From MWEH01 sp964392385 (GTDB lineage: Bacteria; Bacillota; Clostridia; Christensenellales; DTU072), in assembly GCA_964392385.1 (NCBI GenBank), contig CAYMPR010000001.1:1-64000 (forward strand): a stretch of DNA of 64,000 nt. The letters run 5' to 3'. The notes under the pieces are model-generated. The model was given only the letters and a program-made list of their open reading frames with translations. It was not told where the DNA came from and made no database searches. The translations under genes were made by a program, and so were the position numbers. Position 1 is the first letter of the stretch. Every line of letters begins with the position of its first letter. Shown piece after piece: positions 8,640 through 17,527 of this stretch.

Positions 8640-11396
8640 ATGAGACTTGATACAATTACTAACTCAGTATTAAACGAAATAATGGCCAGTGACAACCCTG
8701 CAGTTTTTTTACTTGCACCAATTGGTTCCCAGAAAAGTGAATTTATAACTGAATTGAGTAATCGATACCCGACGACCTTTTGGTTTAATCCAATTACTGA
8801 TGATTTAAATTTATATTGTCATACGTTTATTGATAAAATCTTAAAACAAGATCCCGCACTTCAATTTAAACTAAAACAATTGTTGTTTTGTAATTCACAA
8901 TATGCGGATACTGATGTCATTATCCTTTCCTTATTAGATTATATAGGAAAATTGAAAGGCGATGTTTTAATCGTTTTTGAGAGAATGGAACATATGCCTA
9001 GAAACTTTGACTATACTGATTTTGTGCATATGATTAAACATGCACCTAGCAACATAAAAATATTATTTTCTTCTACCGAGTTTTTGCCATTTGAATGGAA
9101 TAAATTCGAGCCACAATATCCTATGTTTATTGATAATACTATTTTGCAACGTCAAGAAAACATTAGCCCAGAAGAATCATTGTCTGCATTAAAAGTAGAT
9201 GATTTAAGATTTTTAAGCTATATTAGTGAACTTGATGCTGTTGATATTGACTTTTTGGATACTATTTATCCTGGTGGGGCAGAATTATTTAAAATGCTTA
9301 GCAGAAAGGGAGAATTTGTTGTTACAAGAGACGTAAAGTTCTTTCGAATGAGCCCAATACTAAGAAATTACTTTAGTAAACAAAGAGAACAATTAACACT
9401 TGGTATACCTCAATATTCAGTTTCAGTAAAAAAATTGTATGGTGACCATTTATATAAAACTGGACACTTTTTCGGGTCACTAACTTTATATCATGAAGCC
9501 CAGTCAGTTGAAGGATTCGATTCATCTTTTAAAAGAATATTGCAAGATGAAACGTTATTGGTTAAAGCGATTGCATATATTAAGGCACACCCTGAGTACG
9601 ATTTTGAAGAAAACTGCGAGGGATGTTACTATTTTAAGCTTTATCGTGCTATGGCTCAATGCTTTCTTGGGAATTTAGAAATGAAAACTCTTATCAAAGA
9701 AAACGCTATAGCAAATTATTTTGAAGGAAAGGATATTAACGGTTTTCTTGCTGCTAAATTATATGAATTTCATTGTATGATAAAGAATAATAAAGGTAAT
9801 TTAGTAAAAGAGGAATTTACTCTTTTGTATGCAAAATATGGCGAAAAATATAAAAAACATCTTCTAGCTCTCGCTTGCATGCTGCCTAACATTACAATTT
9901 ATACAAATATAACTGTCTCTGAGCTTGAAGATTTTATTGCTGAGGATAAGTCGAAAAATGATTTCTGGTATATTAAAGCTATGGAAGATTTGGCTAAAGC
10001 ATATTTTCAACAAGGTAATTACAGGAAAGCAATAAATTTATCAAAAATAATAAATGAATATTTACACTATTATGTAATCCCGCCTTATTTTATTGCGCTT
10101 TTATATTTTGCGGGCGAAGTTAAGGAGGCTGTTGATTTAGTGAATGAAGGACTCAACAGACCTATTCCAATTGTTAAAGACTTGCATGTTTTGTTAACAA
10201 CTAAAGGTATGACAGAAGGATATTACGGCAATCACGAGGAAGCAAAAAAATATTTTGATAAAGCGTATGAGCATCTAGAATATACAGACCCATCATATTA
10301 TTTTACCATTACTCAAAGATGTTTATATAAAGCTTCTCATGGTGAATCTCAATACGCAAAAGATTTGGCTAATATTTATCTGCAAAACTCCCAATCCTCC
10401 TCCCACGGACTAGCAGTTGATATGCTACTGGCTATCTCATATGCTTCATATAAACTGGGGGATAGGAAAAAGGCTTACCAATCAGCTACAGATTGTATAC
10501 AAAATAGTACTGCTCGTTCAGCGGCTTGGCTAATGGGAATGGGAATAATAACGAACATCCTTCTAACACAAGGCGATCTAAAGGATGCAATTACATTAGT
10601 AAGGAACCTTCTAAAGGCTTCATATAACTATGGAATGAAAATGATAGTAGTTGATTATTCCGAAGATATTTTTTCCCCAATTTTGTCTTTTGCTAAACAA
10701 AAAGAGATTGAACTTGACTATTTAGAACAAATTGAAGAAGCGATTGCAGAAAAGAAAAGTATGCAAAAACCGATTAACACTATAAAAGTATTTTTCTTCG
10801 GAAATGTAAATACTACGATTGATGGAAAAGAAATTAAATGGAAAACGAGAAAATCAAAAGAATTGTTTATTCAATATATTTTCGCAGGAGCAAATGGAAT
10901 TGATCGCAATATTATCATTAACATGCTTTGGAAAGGATATTTATACGAGTCAGCAATTAATAATCTTAAAACTACAAATAATATTATAAGAAACACATTA
11001 AATGACTGTGGAATTAGTTATAAATTAGATTATGTAAATAGCAAGTATATATTGAATATAGATAATTTAGAAACTGACTATATACAAATACAAGCTCTAA
11101 TGCAAAAATACTCGACAGAACAAATAGTCGTGAAAAAAGTTGTTTTAATGAATAAGATTCTTTCAATTAGGAAAGGTGAATTTGCTTTTGATATGAACTA
11201 TGATAATTTTAGAATTGAAAGAGGAAACATCAAACAATGGTTAATAATTAATCTTTTAAGGCTTGTTAGAGCTCTAGCAAAACAAGAAGATTTTATTGAA
11301 AGTAAAAGATTTTTAGTTATTCTTTCTTCAATTGATACATCCACAGATTATAATAGTATGCTTGATGAGTTAAATAGTCATATTAATGTGGGCTAG
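8640..11396 (+). CDS. Large transcriptional regulator: STAND-like NTPase, TPR repeats, BTAD/SARP-type winged helix
   Basis: A 918-residue protein. The N-terminus resembles MalT/LuxR-family signal-transduction ATPases, but the P-loop is poor (APIGSQKS, residues 26-33, lacking the second glycine of GxxxxGK), with a Walker B-like hydrophobic strand (DVLIVFERME). The centre (about 270-680) is helical and TPR-like (for example 'YFQQGNYRKAINLSK', 'YYGNHEEAKKYFDKAYE'). Residues from about 714 (IKVFFFGNVNTTIDGKEI) form the wHTH-BTAD arrangement of SARP/AfsR-type regulators. GAGGGGG precedes the ATG. It probably senses a ligand through its TPR region and binds DNA through the C-terminus; target and inducer are unknown. 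Nearby candidates are the upstream surface genes or the downstream RNA-modification genes. Confidence 0.75.
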   Translation: MRLDTITNSVLNEIMASDNPAVFLLAPIGSQKSEFITELSNRYPTTFWFNPITDDLNLYCHTFIDKILKQDPALQFKLKQLLFCNSQYADTDVIILSLLDYIGKLKGDVLIVFERMEHMPRNFDYTDFVHMIKHAPSNIKILFSSTEFLPFEWNKFEPQYPMFIDNTILQRQENISPEESLSALKVDDLRFLSYISELDAVDIDFLDTIYPGGAELFKMLSRKGEFVVTRDVKFFRMSPILRNYFSKQREQLTLGIPQYSVSVKKLYGDHLYKTGHFFGSLTLYHEAQSVEGFDSSFKRILQDETLLVKAIAYIKAHPEYDFEENCEGCYYFKLYRAMAQCFLGNLEMKTLIKENAIANYFEGKDINGFLAAKLYEFHCMIKNNKGNLVKEEFTLLYAKYGEKYKKHLLALACMLPNITIYTNITVSELEDFIAEDKSKNDFWYIKAMEDLAKAYFQQGNYRKAINLSKIINEYLHYYVIPPYFIALLYFAGEVKEAVDLVNEGLNRPIPIVKDLHVLLTTKGMTEGYYGNHEEAKKYFDKAYEHLEYTDPSYYFTITQRCLYKASHGESQYAKDLANIYLQNSQSSSHGLAVDMLLAISYASYKLGDRKKAYQSATDCIQNSTARSAAWLMGMGIITNILLTQGDLKDAITLVRNLLKASYNYGMKMIVVDYSEDIFSPILSFAKQKEIELDYLEQIEEAIAEKKSMQKPINTIKVFFFGNVNTTIDGKEIKWKTRKSKELFIQYIFAGANGIDRNIIINMLWKGYLYESAINNLKTTNNIIRNTLNDCGISYKLDYVNSKYILNIDNLETDYIQIQALMQKYSTEQIVVKKVVLMNKILSIRKGEFAFDMNYDNFRIERGNIKQWLIINLLRLVRALAKQEDFIESKRFLVILSSIDTSTDYNSMLDELNSHINVG

Positions 11397-11403
11397 GTGG
11401 GAA

Positions 11404-12273
11404 ATGATTCGCTTCAATGAAGAATGGAATGACTTTAAGGTAATAAGAACTGGAGATGGTTATAAACTAGAAGAATATTCTAATGGGCTTAGATTTTTAA
11501 GACCCGACCCTCAAGTAATTTGGAAAGCAACTCCAGCTTTTTCATATTTATTAGATGCAGATGCGGTTTACTCAAGAAACTCAGAAGGCGGGGGTTCCTG
11601 GTTATATAATAAAAGTATTCCGGACGAGTTCTTTGTTAGCTGGCGAAATCTTAAGTTCTCATTAAAACTTATGGACTTTAAACACACAGGTATATTCCCT
11701 GAACAAGCCTACAATTGGGCTAGAATAATCGAATTAATAGCTGGCACAAATAGAAAAATAAAGATTTTAAATTTATTTGCCTATACCGGAGGTGCTACGC
11801 TTGCAGGGATTTCCTCTGGTGCGGATGTCACGCATGTGGATGCAGCTAAATCGATGTGCGATAGAGCAAAAAGAAATATTGAAATTAGCTCTCTTTCAAC
11901 TTCCTCAGTACGATTTATAGTAGATGATTGCTTGAAGTTCGTTGAGAGAGAAATTAAAAGAGAAAAAAAATATGATGCTATAATTATGGATCCACCGAGC
12001 TATGGAAGAGGCCCAAATGGCGAAGTATGGCGAATAGGTGAACAGATATATAAGTTAGTCGAAAGGACAAAGCTTTTGCTAAGTGATAATCCTCTTTTTT
12101 ACTTGATTAATAGTTATACAACAGGGCTTCAGCCTACATCGATGGAGGTAATTTTAGAAAAAGTGTTTTTAGATTCTAACCATACAATAGATTCATATGA
12201 AATTGGTATTAATACCAAAGAAAAAGGGGTTGTTTTGCCTTGTGGGGCAAGTGCATTTATGGTGTTTAAATGA
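11404..12273 (+). CDS. Class I SAM-dependent rRNA methyltransferase (RlmI/RlmK-like, no PUA domain)
   Basis: Rossmann motif I is LNLFAYTGGATLA and the catalytic-region motif is MDPPSYGRG, as in the COG1092 family of 23S rRNA methyltransferases. At 289 residues it lacks the N-terminal PUA domain of E. coli RlmI. It also lacks a clear cysteine nucleophile next to the DPPS motif, so base and position specificity cannot be assigned. I prefer ATG 11404 (AGGTGGG just upstream) to the ATG at 11386, which lies inside the regulator gene without a ribosome site. Its TGA overlaps the ATG of the next gene (ATGA), so translation is probably coupled. Confidence 0.8.
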   Translation: MIRFNEEWNDFKVIRTGDGYKLEEYSNGLRFLRPDPQVIWKATPAFSYLLDADAVYSRNSEGGGSWLYNKSIPDEFFVSWRNLKFSLKLMDFKHTGIFPEQAYNWARIIELIAGTNRKIKILNLFAYTGGATLAGISSGADVTHVDAAKSMCDRAKRNIEISSLSTSSVRFIVDDCLKFVEREIKREKKYDAIIMDPPSYGRGPNGEVWRIGEQIYKLVERTKLLLSDNPLFYLINSYTTGLQPTSMEVILEKVFLDSNHTIDSYEIGINTKEKGVVLPCGASAFMVFK

Positions 12274-12983
12274 AAAAAATTGATTATAATGATATAGTAA
12301 TTATTTATGAGGATAATCACTTGTTAGTGGTTTTGAAGCCGCAAGGTCTTCCATGTTGTCCTGATTCATCTGAATCGCAGAATTTATTAGATTTGCTTAA
12401 GCAATATTTAATAGATAAAAACAATAAACCAGGAGATGCTTATCTCGGCCTAGTCCATAGGCTTGATCAGCCTACTGGCGGAGTAATAATGTATGCCAAA
12501 TCAAGTAAAGCGGCGTCAAGATTGTCTAAGAGTTTGCGAGAAAAGTCAATTTCTAAAAAATACCTTGCAATACTTGTTGGAGTTCCTAAACAAAAAAAAG
12601 CAACTCTTAAAAATTCTCTTTATAAAGATGAGGCAAAAAATGAGGTCTATTGTGTACCTATGGCAACAGAAGGTGCAAAAACTGCTGAACTCGAATATAA
12701 AGTTTTGGCCACTTCAGAAGATGGTCTTTCGTTAGTTGAAATCAACCTTATCACCGGGAGATCGCATCAAGCAAGAGTTCAGATGGCAAATATTGGGACA
12801 CCTATATGGGGTGATCAGAAGTATGGTAAAGCTACGGGGAAAGCTAACCTTGCATTGTGGGCCGTTGAATTAAGATTTCCTCATCCAACAAAAGAAGATA
12901 TAATGGTGTTTAGAGTATTCCCACCGGATGAAGAACCTTGGACTAAATTTGACATAGCGAGTAAATTAGCAATTATTAAGTGA
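12270..12983 (+). CDS. RluA-family pseudouridine synthase
   Basis: This compact 237-residue protein carries the catalytic HRLDQPTGG motif (about residues 64-72), the conserved VLKPQGLPCCPD N-terminal strand and the 'ITGRSHQARVQM' motif (RTHQIR equivalent). It has no S4 domain, unlike the second family member at 51035. It isomerises uridine to pseudouridine in rRNA or tRNA; the exact site is not predictable. It is translationally coupled to the upstream methyltransferase through an ATGA overlap, which makes a two-gene RNA-modification unit. Confidence 0.88.
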   Translation: MKKIDYNDIVIIYEDNHLLVVLKPQGLPCCPDSSESQNLLDLLKQYLIDKNNKPGDAYLGLVHRLDQPTGGVIMYAKSSKAASRLSKSLREKSISKKYLAILVGVPKQKKATLKNSLYKDEAKNEVYCVPMATEGAKTAELEYKVLATSEDGLSLVEINLITGRSHQARVQMANIGTPIWGDQKYGKATGKANLALWAVELRFPHPTKEDIMVFRVFPPDEEPWTKFDIASKLAIIK

Positions 12984-12992
12984 GATTGGTTA

Positions 12993-13622
12993 TTGGACAA
13001 TAGTCAAGCAAAAAATATCCTAGAAAAATTGGTGGCTATATACCCATCTGCAAAGTGTGAGTTAAACTTTTCCACACCATTTGAGCTTTTGGTTGCAGTA
13101 ATTTTGAGTGCTCAATGCACCGATAAGAGAGTTAATATTATTACTGAAAAGTTGTTTAATAAATTCAATAAACCTTTTCAATTTGCAAAACTAAGCATTG
13201 AAGAATTATCACCATATATTTATAGTTGTGGATTTTACAATAATAAAGGCTTAAACATTATAAAAGCATCAAAAATTATACATGAAAGTTATGGGGATAA
13301 AGTTCCTCAGAATATGGAACAACTTTTAGCTCTCCCTGGAGTTGGCAGGAAAACAGCTTCAGTAATTCTGTCCGAGGCATACTTAGTTCCTGCTATTCCC
13401 GTAGACACCCATGTTTTTCGAGTTTCAAAAAGAATAGGTTTTTCAAAAGGGGAAAATAGTTTTAAGGTTGAATCTGATTTATCACAATTGTTTCCTCCTG
13501 AAAAATGGTATGTATTACACCATACGCTTATATCCCACGGCAGGAATACGTGCAAAGCAATAAAACCACTTTGTAATCATTGTTCGATAAGTAAGGATTG
13601 TTTCTATAATATTAATAAATAG
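12993..13622 (+). CDS. nth: Endonuclease III (DNA glycosylase/AP lyase)
   Basis: A base-excision repair enzyme that removes oxidised pyrimidines and cleaves the abasic site. The helix-hairpin-helix LPGVGRKTA carries K120 and the catalytic aspartate is D138 (VDTHVFRV), the same numbering as E. coli Nth. The C-terminal iron-sulfur cluster is complete: C-x6-C-x2-C-x5-C in CKAIKPLCNHCSISKDC. The start is TTG, 9 bases after the pseudouridine synthase stop; no ATG fits the family's N-terminus and the ribosome site is weak. Length (209) is normal. Confidence 0.95.
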   Translation: MDNSQAKNILEKLVAIYPSAKCELNFSTPFELLVAVILSAQCTDKRVNIITEKLFNKFNKPFQFAKLSIEELSPYIYSCGFYNNKGLNIIKASKIIHESYGDKVPQNMEQLLALPGVGRKTASVILSEAYLVPAIPVDTHVFRVSKRIGFSKGENSFKVESDLSQLFPPEKWYVLHHTLISHGRNTCKAIKPLCNHCSISKDCFYNINK

Positions 13623-13656
13623 AGTAATTTGACTTAATTCAATTAAGGGAGAATAT

Positions 13657-14916
13657 ATGTTCTTAGATACAGCAGTAATTAATTGTAAAGCGGGTAACGG
13701 CGGAGATGGTGTCGTATCTTGGCATAGAGCAAAGTTTGTGCCTAAAGGGGGCCCAAATGGAGGCGATGGTGGAAAAGGTGGCGACATTATCTTTATGGCA
13801 GATAGCTCAATGAATACTCTGATTTCATTCCAATATACTCATAAATTTTGGGCTGATGATGGGGAGCCAGGAAGCGGAGATAATTGTTTCGGCAGGAATG
13901 GAAAAGATTTGATAATTAAAGTGCCATGTGGCACCTTAATCAGAGATTTTGAAACAAATTCTGTAATTGCTGATCTATTTGCACTTGGGGATAGCTATTC
14001 TGTTCTGAAAGGTGGCAGGGGCGGAAGAGGCAATGCCAAATTTGCTACTTCTGTAAGGAGAAGCCCAGGATTTTCAGAAATGGGTGAAAAGACCAAGGAG
14101 AGAAAGATTAAGCTAGAACTAATGGTTGTAGCTGATGTTGGTTTAATTGGTTTTCCTAACGTAGGAAAATCTACTATTTTATCAGTTATTTCTGCAGCTA
14201 AACCTAAAATTGCAAACTATCATTTTACTACATTGTCTCCAAATTTAGGGGTAGTTAATATAAACGATTATAGTTTTACTGTAGTAGATATACCTGGGCT
14301 AATTGAAGGTGCTGCAGAAGGCGCAGGCTTAGGGCATTCATTTTTAAGGCATATTGAACGTGTAAGAGTGCTTCTTCACATCGTTGATATTAGTGGTAGT
14401 GAGGGGAGAAATCCAGTAAATGATTATCATATCATTAGAAATGAATTGAAAAAATATTCTTCAAAATTAGCCTTGCTTCCTGAAATTGTAGTAGCAAATA
14501 AATTAGATTTGTTGACTGAAGCTGATTGTTCGCTTGATAATTTCCAAAAAGAAGTTAATTTAGAGGTTATCCCAATTTCCGCTATAACTAATCAAGGGAT
14601 TACCAAACTTTTGAGTCATATTGCTGAATTGTTAAAGACACTTCCTAAACCACAAAGATTGGTTTTTAAACCATTTATTTACGAACATGAGAACAAAGAG
14701 GAATTTAAAGTTGAAGTTATTGATAATGTTTACTATGTATATGGTGGAATGATGGAGGATTTAGCTAGAAGAGTTGTTATTTCTGACCCAGAAAGCTTTA
14801 GATGGTTCCAAAAGGTTTTAAGAGATAAGGGCGTCATGGGAAAGCTACTTGAGATGGGACTTAAATCAGGGGATACTATAGCAATAATGGACATAGAATT
14901 TGAGTATATGGAATAA
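13657..14916 (+). CDS. obg: GTPase Obg
   Basis: A ribosome-associated GTPase acting in 50S assembly and stress control. The glycine-rich Obg fold is at residues 1-155 (AGNGGDG, KGGPNGGDGGKGG). The G domain has P-loop GFPNVGKST (165-173), DIPGLIEGA and NKLDL. The C-terminal OCT domain runs from about 340. AAGGGAG precedes the ATG. It heads a tight run with nadD-yqeK, rsfS, an ECF substrate protein, tsaE and tsaB-rimI. Confidence 0.97.
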   Translation: MFLDTAVINCKAGNGGDGVVSWHRAKFVPKGGPNGGDGGKGGDIIFMADSSMNTLISFQYTHKFWADDGEPGSGDNCFGRNGKDLIIKVPCGTLIRDFETNSVIADLFALGDSYSVLKGGRGGRGNAKFATSVRRSPGFSEMGEKTKERKIKLELMVVADVGLIGFPNVGKSTILSVISAAKPKIANYHFTTLSPNLGVVNINDYSFTVVDIPGLIEGAAEGAGLGHSFLRHIERVRVLLHIVDISGSEGRNPVNDYHIIRNELKKYSSKLALLPEIVVANKLDLLTEADCSLDNFQKEVNLEVIPISAITNQGITKLLSHIAELLKTLPKPQRLVFKPFIYEHENKEEFKVEVIDNVYYVYGGMMEDLARRVVISDPESFRWFQKVLRDKGVMGKLLEMGLKSGDTIAIMDIEFEYME

Positions 14917-14920
14917 ATAT

Positions 14921-16042
14921 ATGACTAAGTATGGAATATTTGGTGGAGTCTTTGATCCTTTTCATTATGAGCACCTAAAAATTATTAAAGATGCTTACAA
15001 TAATTATGGGCTTGATAAAATTATTTTAGTTCCTTCCTTTAATCCTCCCCATAAATCTCACGAAATTACTAGTTTTCAGGATAGAATTAACATTATTAAT
15101 ATGTTCATTAAGGATATTGATTGGGTAATACTTGAGGATATAGAATCACGTCTCGCATTGCCTCAAAGCTATACTTTCTTAATACTTGAGCAATTGAAAA
15201 AGAAATACTTAGGTGAATTTGTATACATAATCGGTGGGGATAGTCTTATTAATTTTCCTAACTGGAAAAACCCTGATATTGTTGCAAACCTAACAAGTTT
15301 ATTAGTATATCCAAGAAAAGGTTATCCAAATCTTAGCCAAGCTTTAGAAATAGCAAGAAACACCTATGATGCTCATATAGAAGTTGCTGGGTTGGAACTG
15401 AGTGACATATCAAGTTCAGAGATAAGAGTGATGCTTGAAACTAATGATGTTAAATTAATAGAATTGCTTCCTAGCGACGTACTCAAATATATAAAAGATA
15501 AAAAAATTTACTCAGTATATTCTGAAATATTATTAAAACTTAAAGAGCAAATATCAATTGGTACATTCAATCATTCCATTAACACTGCTTTATATGCTGT
15601 TAGGCTTGCTTCAAAAGTAGGTATTCAATTTCATAAAGCATTTTTAGCAGGTCTTTTGCATGATTGTGCTAAAGGAGACACTTTTGAAGAAAGTGAGTAT
15701 AAAAACATAAACCCTTCAGTCATACATCAGTACACTTCAGCTAACAAAGCCCAAAAATATTTTGGAATAGAAGAAAAAGACATACTAGATGCGATAAAAT
15801 ATCATACAACTGGTTGTAAGGAAATGAGTTTATTAGGAAAGATTATTTATGTCGCTGACAAGGTCGAGTATTCAAGGGATTACCCTAAGAGTAGTGAGTT
15901 TAGAAAACTCGCTGATGAAAATATTGACAAGGCATTTATTGCCATATTAAAAAATACAATTGATTATCTCGATAAGAAAAGATATCCCATTGATAAATTG
16001 ACCATAGAGACATTAATGTGGTACAATGACTGCAAAATATAA
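14921..16042 (+). CDS. nadD: NadD-YqeK fusion: nicotinate-nucleotide adenylyltransferase with HD-domain phosphohydrolase
   Basis: Residues 1 to about 190 are NadD, which joins nicotinate mononucleotide and ATP in NAD synthesis: GIFGGVFDPFHYEHL (nucleotidyltransferase HxxH signature, written HYEH here) and the ISSSEIR motif. Residues from about 195 form a YqeK-type HD domain (NHSINTALYAVR, LLHDCAKG with H247-D248, then YHTTG and VADKVEYSRD). YqeK proteins hydrolyse diadenosine tetraphosphate; in most Firmicutes nadD and yqeK are separate neighbours. ATG 14921 is chosen over the TTG at 14900, which overlaps obg and lacks support. No stop or frame change separates the domains. Confidence 0.92.
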   Translation: MTKYGIFGGVFDPFHYEHLKIIKDAYNNYGLDKIILVPSFNPPHKSHEITSFQDRINIINMFIKDIDWVILEDIESRLALPQSYTFLILEQLKKKYLGEFVYIIGGDSLINFPNWKNPDIVANLTSLLVYPRKGYPNLSQALEIARNTYDAHIEVAGLELSDISSSEIRVMLETNDVKLIELLPSDVLKYIKDKKIYSVYSEILLKLKEQISIGTFNHSINTALYAVRLASKVGIQFHKAFLAGLLHDCAKGDTFEESEYKNINPSVIHQYTSANKAQKYFGIEEKDILDAIKYHTTGCKEMSLLGKIIYVADKVEYSRDYPKSSEFRKLADENIDKAFIAILKNTIDYLDKKRYPIDKLTIETLMWYNDCKI

Positions 16043-16053
16043 AAGGAAAACAT

Positions 16054-16371
16054 ATGGATATAATTCAAATTAAAGAAAAAATAATTGCCTTGCTTGATGA
16101 AAAAAGCGGATCTGATATTCAATCAATTAGCATTGGGAATAAATCCTCAATTGCTGATTTTTTCATTATTGCAACTGGGAAAAACTTGCCGCACGTAAAA
16201 GCTTTAGCTGATTATTTGGAATCAAGTTTAGAAAAAGAAGGTATAATAGTTTCAAGGAAAGAAGGCTATAGCGAAGGAAGATGGATTGTACTTGATTACA
16301 ATGAAATAATAGTTCATATTTTTAATTCTGAGACAAGAGATTATTATTGCTTAGAAAAACTCTGGAAATAA
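16054..16371 (+). CDS. rsfS: Ribosome silencing factor RsfS
   Basis: A 105-residue Oligomerisation-domain protein that binds uL14 on the 50S subunit and blocks subunit joining in starvation. The family core is visible: 'DFFIIATGKNLPHVKALAD', 'EGYSEGRWIVLDYNEIIVHIF' in part, and the C-terminal YYCLEKLW. It follows nadD-yqeK by 11 bases, the usual Firmicutes order. Confidence 0.95.
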   Translation: MDIIQIKEKIIALLDEKSGSDIQSISIGNKSSIADFFIIATGKNLPHVKALADYLESSLEKEGIIVSRKEGYSEGRWIVLDYNEIIVHIFNSETRDYYCLEKLWK

Positions 16372-16381
16372 GGGAAAGATA

Positions 16382-17083
16382 ATGGAAGATAACAAGGATA
16401 TTAAACAAGAAGATTGTTTAGATTGTGGAGTTATTAAAGGTGACAATATCGGGGTTAAAGAATTGCCTGATTGCGTAAGCTCTCAAGATTATCCAAATAT
16501 TACTTGTATTTCCAAAGAGAAAAAAACTAAGGCTATCAAAACTACCGCATATATTACAAAAATCGCTGTTTTATCTGCTCTAGCAGTTGTTTTATACTTA
16601 TTTGCCCGCTTCCCTATATTCCCAATTTTTCCCTACTCTGTTTTAGAGATGGATTTTTCCTCTATCCCTAGTTTACTAGGAGGATTTGCTCTAGGGCCTT
16701 TAGCTGCAGTAGTAATTGAATTTATTAAATGCTCTATAAAGCTAATAACATCTACAACAGGGTTTATTGGAGAATTGAGTAATTTCATTGTTTCCGTTTC
16801 TTTTGTATTGCCTGCTTCTCTTTTCTATAAATACAACAAAAATATTAAAGGCGCAATTTTTAGTTTGTTAATTGGAATTTTATCAAATTTAATATTTTCC
16901 TCTTTAAGTAATTATCTCGTAATTGTTCCTTTATACGCAAAGTTGTATCTACCGATGCTTATGGATTTAAGAATAGAGTTTTCCTTCGGCTATGGACTAG
17001 CGTTTAATGCAATTAAATCCGTTTCTACTGCTATTATTACCTTTTTATTATACAAAAGAGTGTCTAAACTACTCCATTTGTAA
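16382..17083 (+). CDS. ECF transporter substrate-binding (S) component, RibU-like
   Basis: This integral membrane protein has five or six helices after a hydrophilic, cysteine-containing 50-residue N-terminal extension. The helix-2 signature MDFSSIPSLLGGFALGPLAA resembles the RibU riboflavin S-component (DFSDIPALIGGFALGP type). S-components capture a vitamin and dock on the shared EcfA/A'/T module, which is not in this window. No FMN riboswitch is possible, since only 10 bases separate it from rsfS. Riboflavin is the likely substrate by motif; other vitamins are not excluded. The N-terminal extension is unusual. Confidence 0.8.
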   Translation: MEDNKDIKQEDCLDCGVIKGDNIGVKELPDCVSSQDYPNITCISKEKKTKAIKTTAYITKIAVLSALAVVLYLFARFPIFPIFPYSVLEMDFSSIPSLLGGFALGPLAAVVIEFIKCSIKLITSTTGFIGELSNFIVSVSFVLPASLFYKYNKNIKGAIFSLLIGILSNLIFSSLSNYLVIVPLYAKLYLPMLMDLRIEFSFGYGLAFNAIKSVSTAIITFLLYKRVSKLLHL

Positions 17084-17095
17084 TTTTTCTGATAT

Positions 17096-17527
17096 ATGGA
17101 TAAAACAATTATTTCTAACTCACCAAATGAAACTCTTAACGCTGGATATGAATTAGGTCAATCGTTAAAAGGAGGCGAAGTAATACTCTTAAATGGTGAC
17201 CTTGGGTCTGGCAAAACTACTTTTACAAAAGGAATTGCCTTAGGCCTTGAAATAGAAAAAGAAATAATCAGTCCAACTTTTGTAATAATTAAAGAATATT
17301 TTTCATCAAAGAAGAAGATATCACTAAAACATATCGATATGTATAGGGTTAAAGATGCAGCTGAGCTTTACAATATCGGAATAGAAGATGTTTTTGCGAC
17401 TGATACAATAGTCGTTATAGAATGGAACTTATTGAGAGAGTTGCCTTGCAATAAGATAATCAATGTAAATTTATGTATAATATCTGAGAATGTTAGAAAA
17501 ATAAAAATAGAAGACAATTTAATATGA
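17096..17527 (+). CDS. tsaE: tRNA threonylcarbamoyladenosine synthesis ATPase TsaE
   Basis: The P-loop GDLGSGKTTFTKG (about residues 34-46), 'SPTFVIIKEY' and the HIDMYRV strand are the TsaE hallmarks. It drives the TsaBD complex that makes t6A37 on ANN-decoding tRNAs. Its TGA overlaps the start of tsaB (ATGA), indicating coupling. Length 143 is normal. Confidence 0.95.
   Translation: MDKTIISNSPNETLNAGYELGQSLKGGEVILLNGDLGSGKTTFTKGIALGLEIEKEIISPTFVIIKEYFSSKKKISLKHIDMYRVKDAAELYNIGIEDVFATDTIVVIEWNLLRELPCNKIINVNLCIISENVRKIKIEDNLI

Noticed and set aside
13515..13787. Proline-rich minus-strand frame
   Set aside because: Antisense to the glycine-rich start of obg; the proline pattern is the complement of GGN codons.
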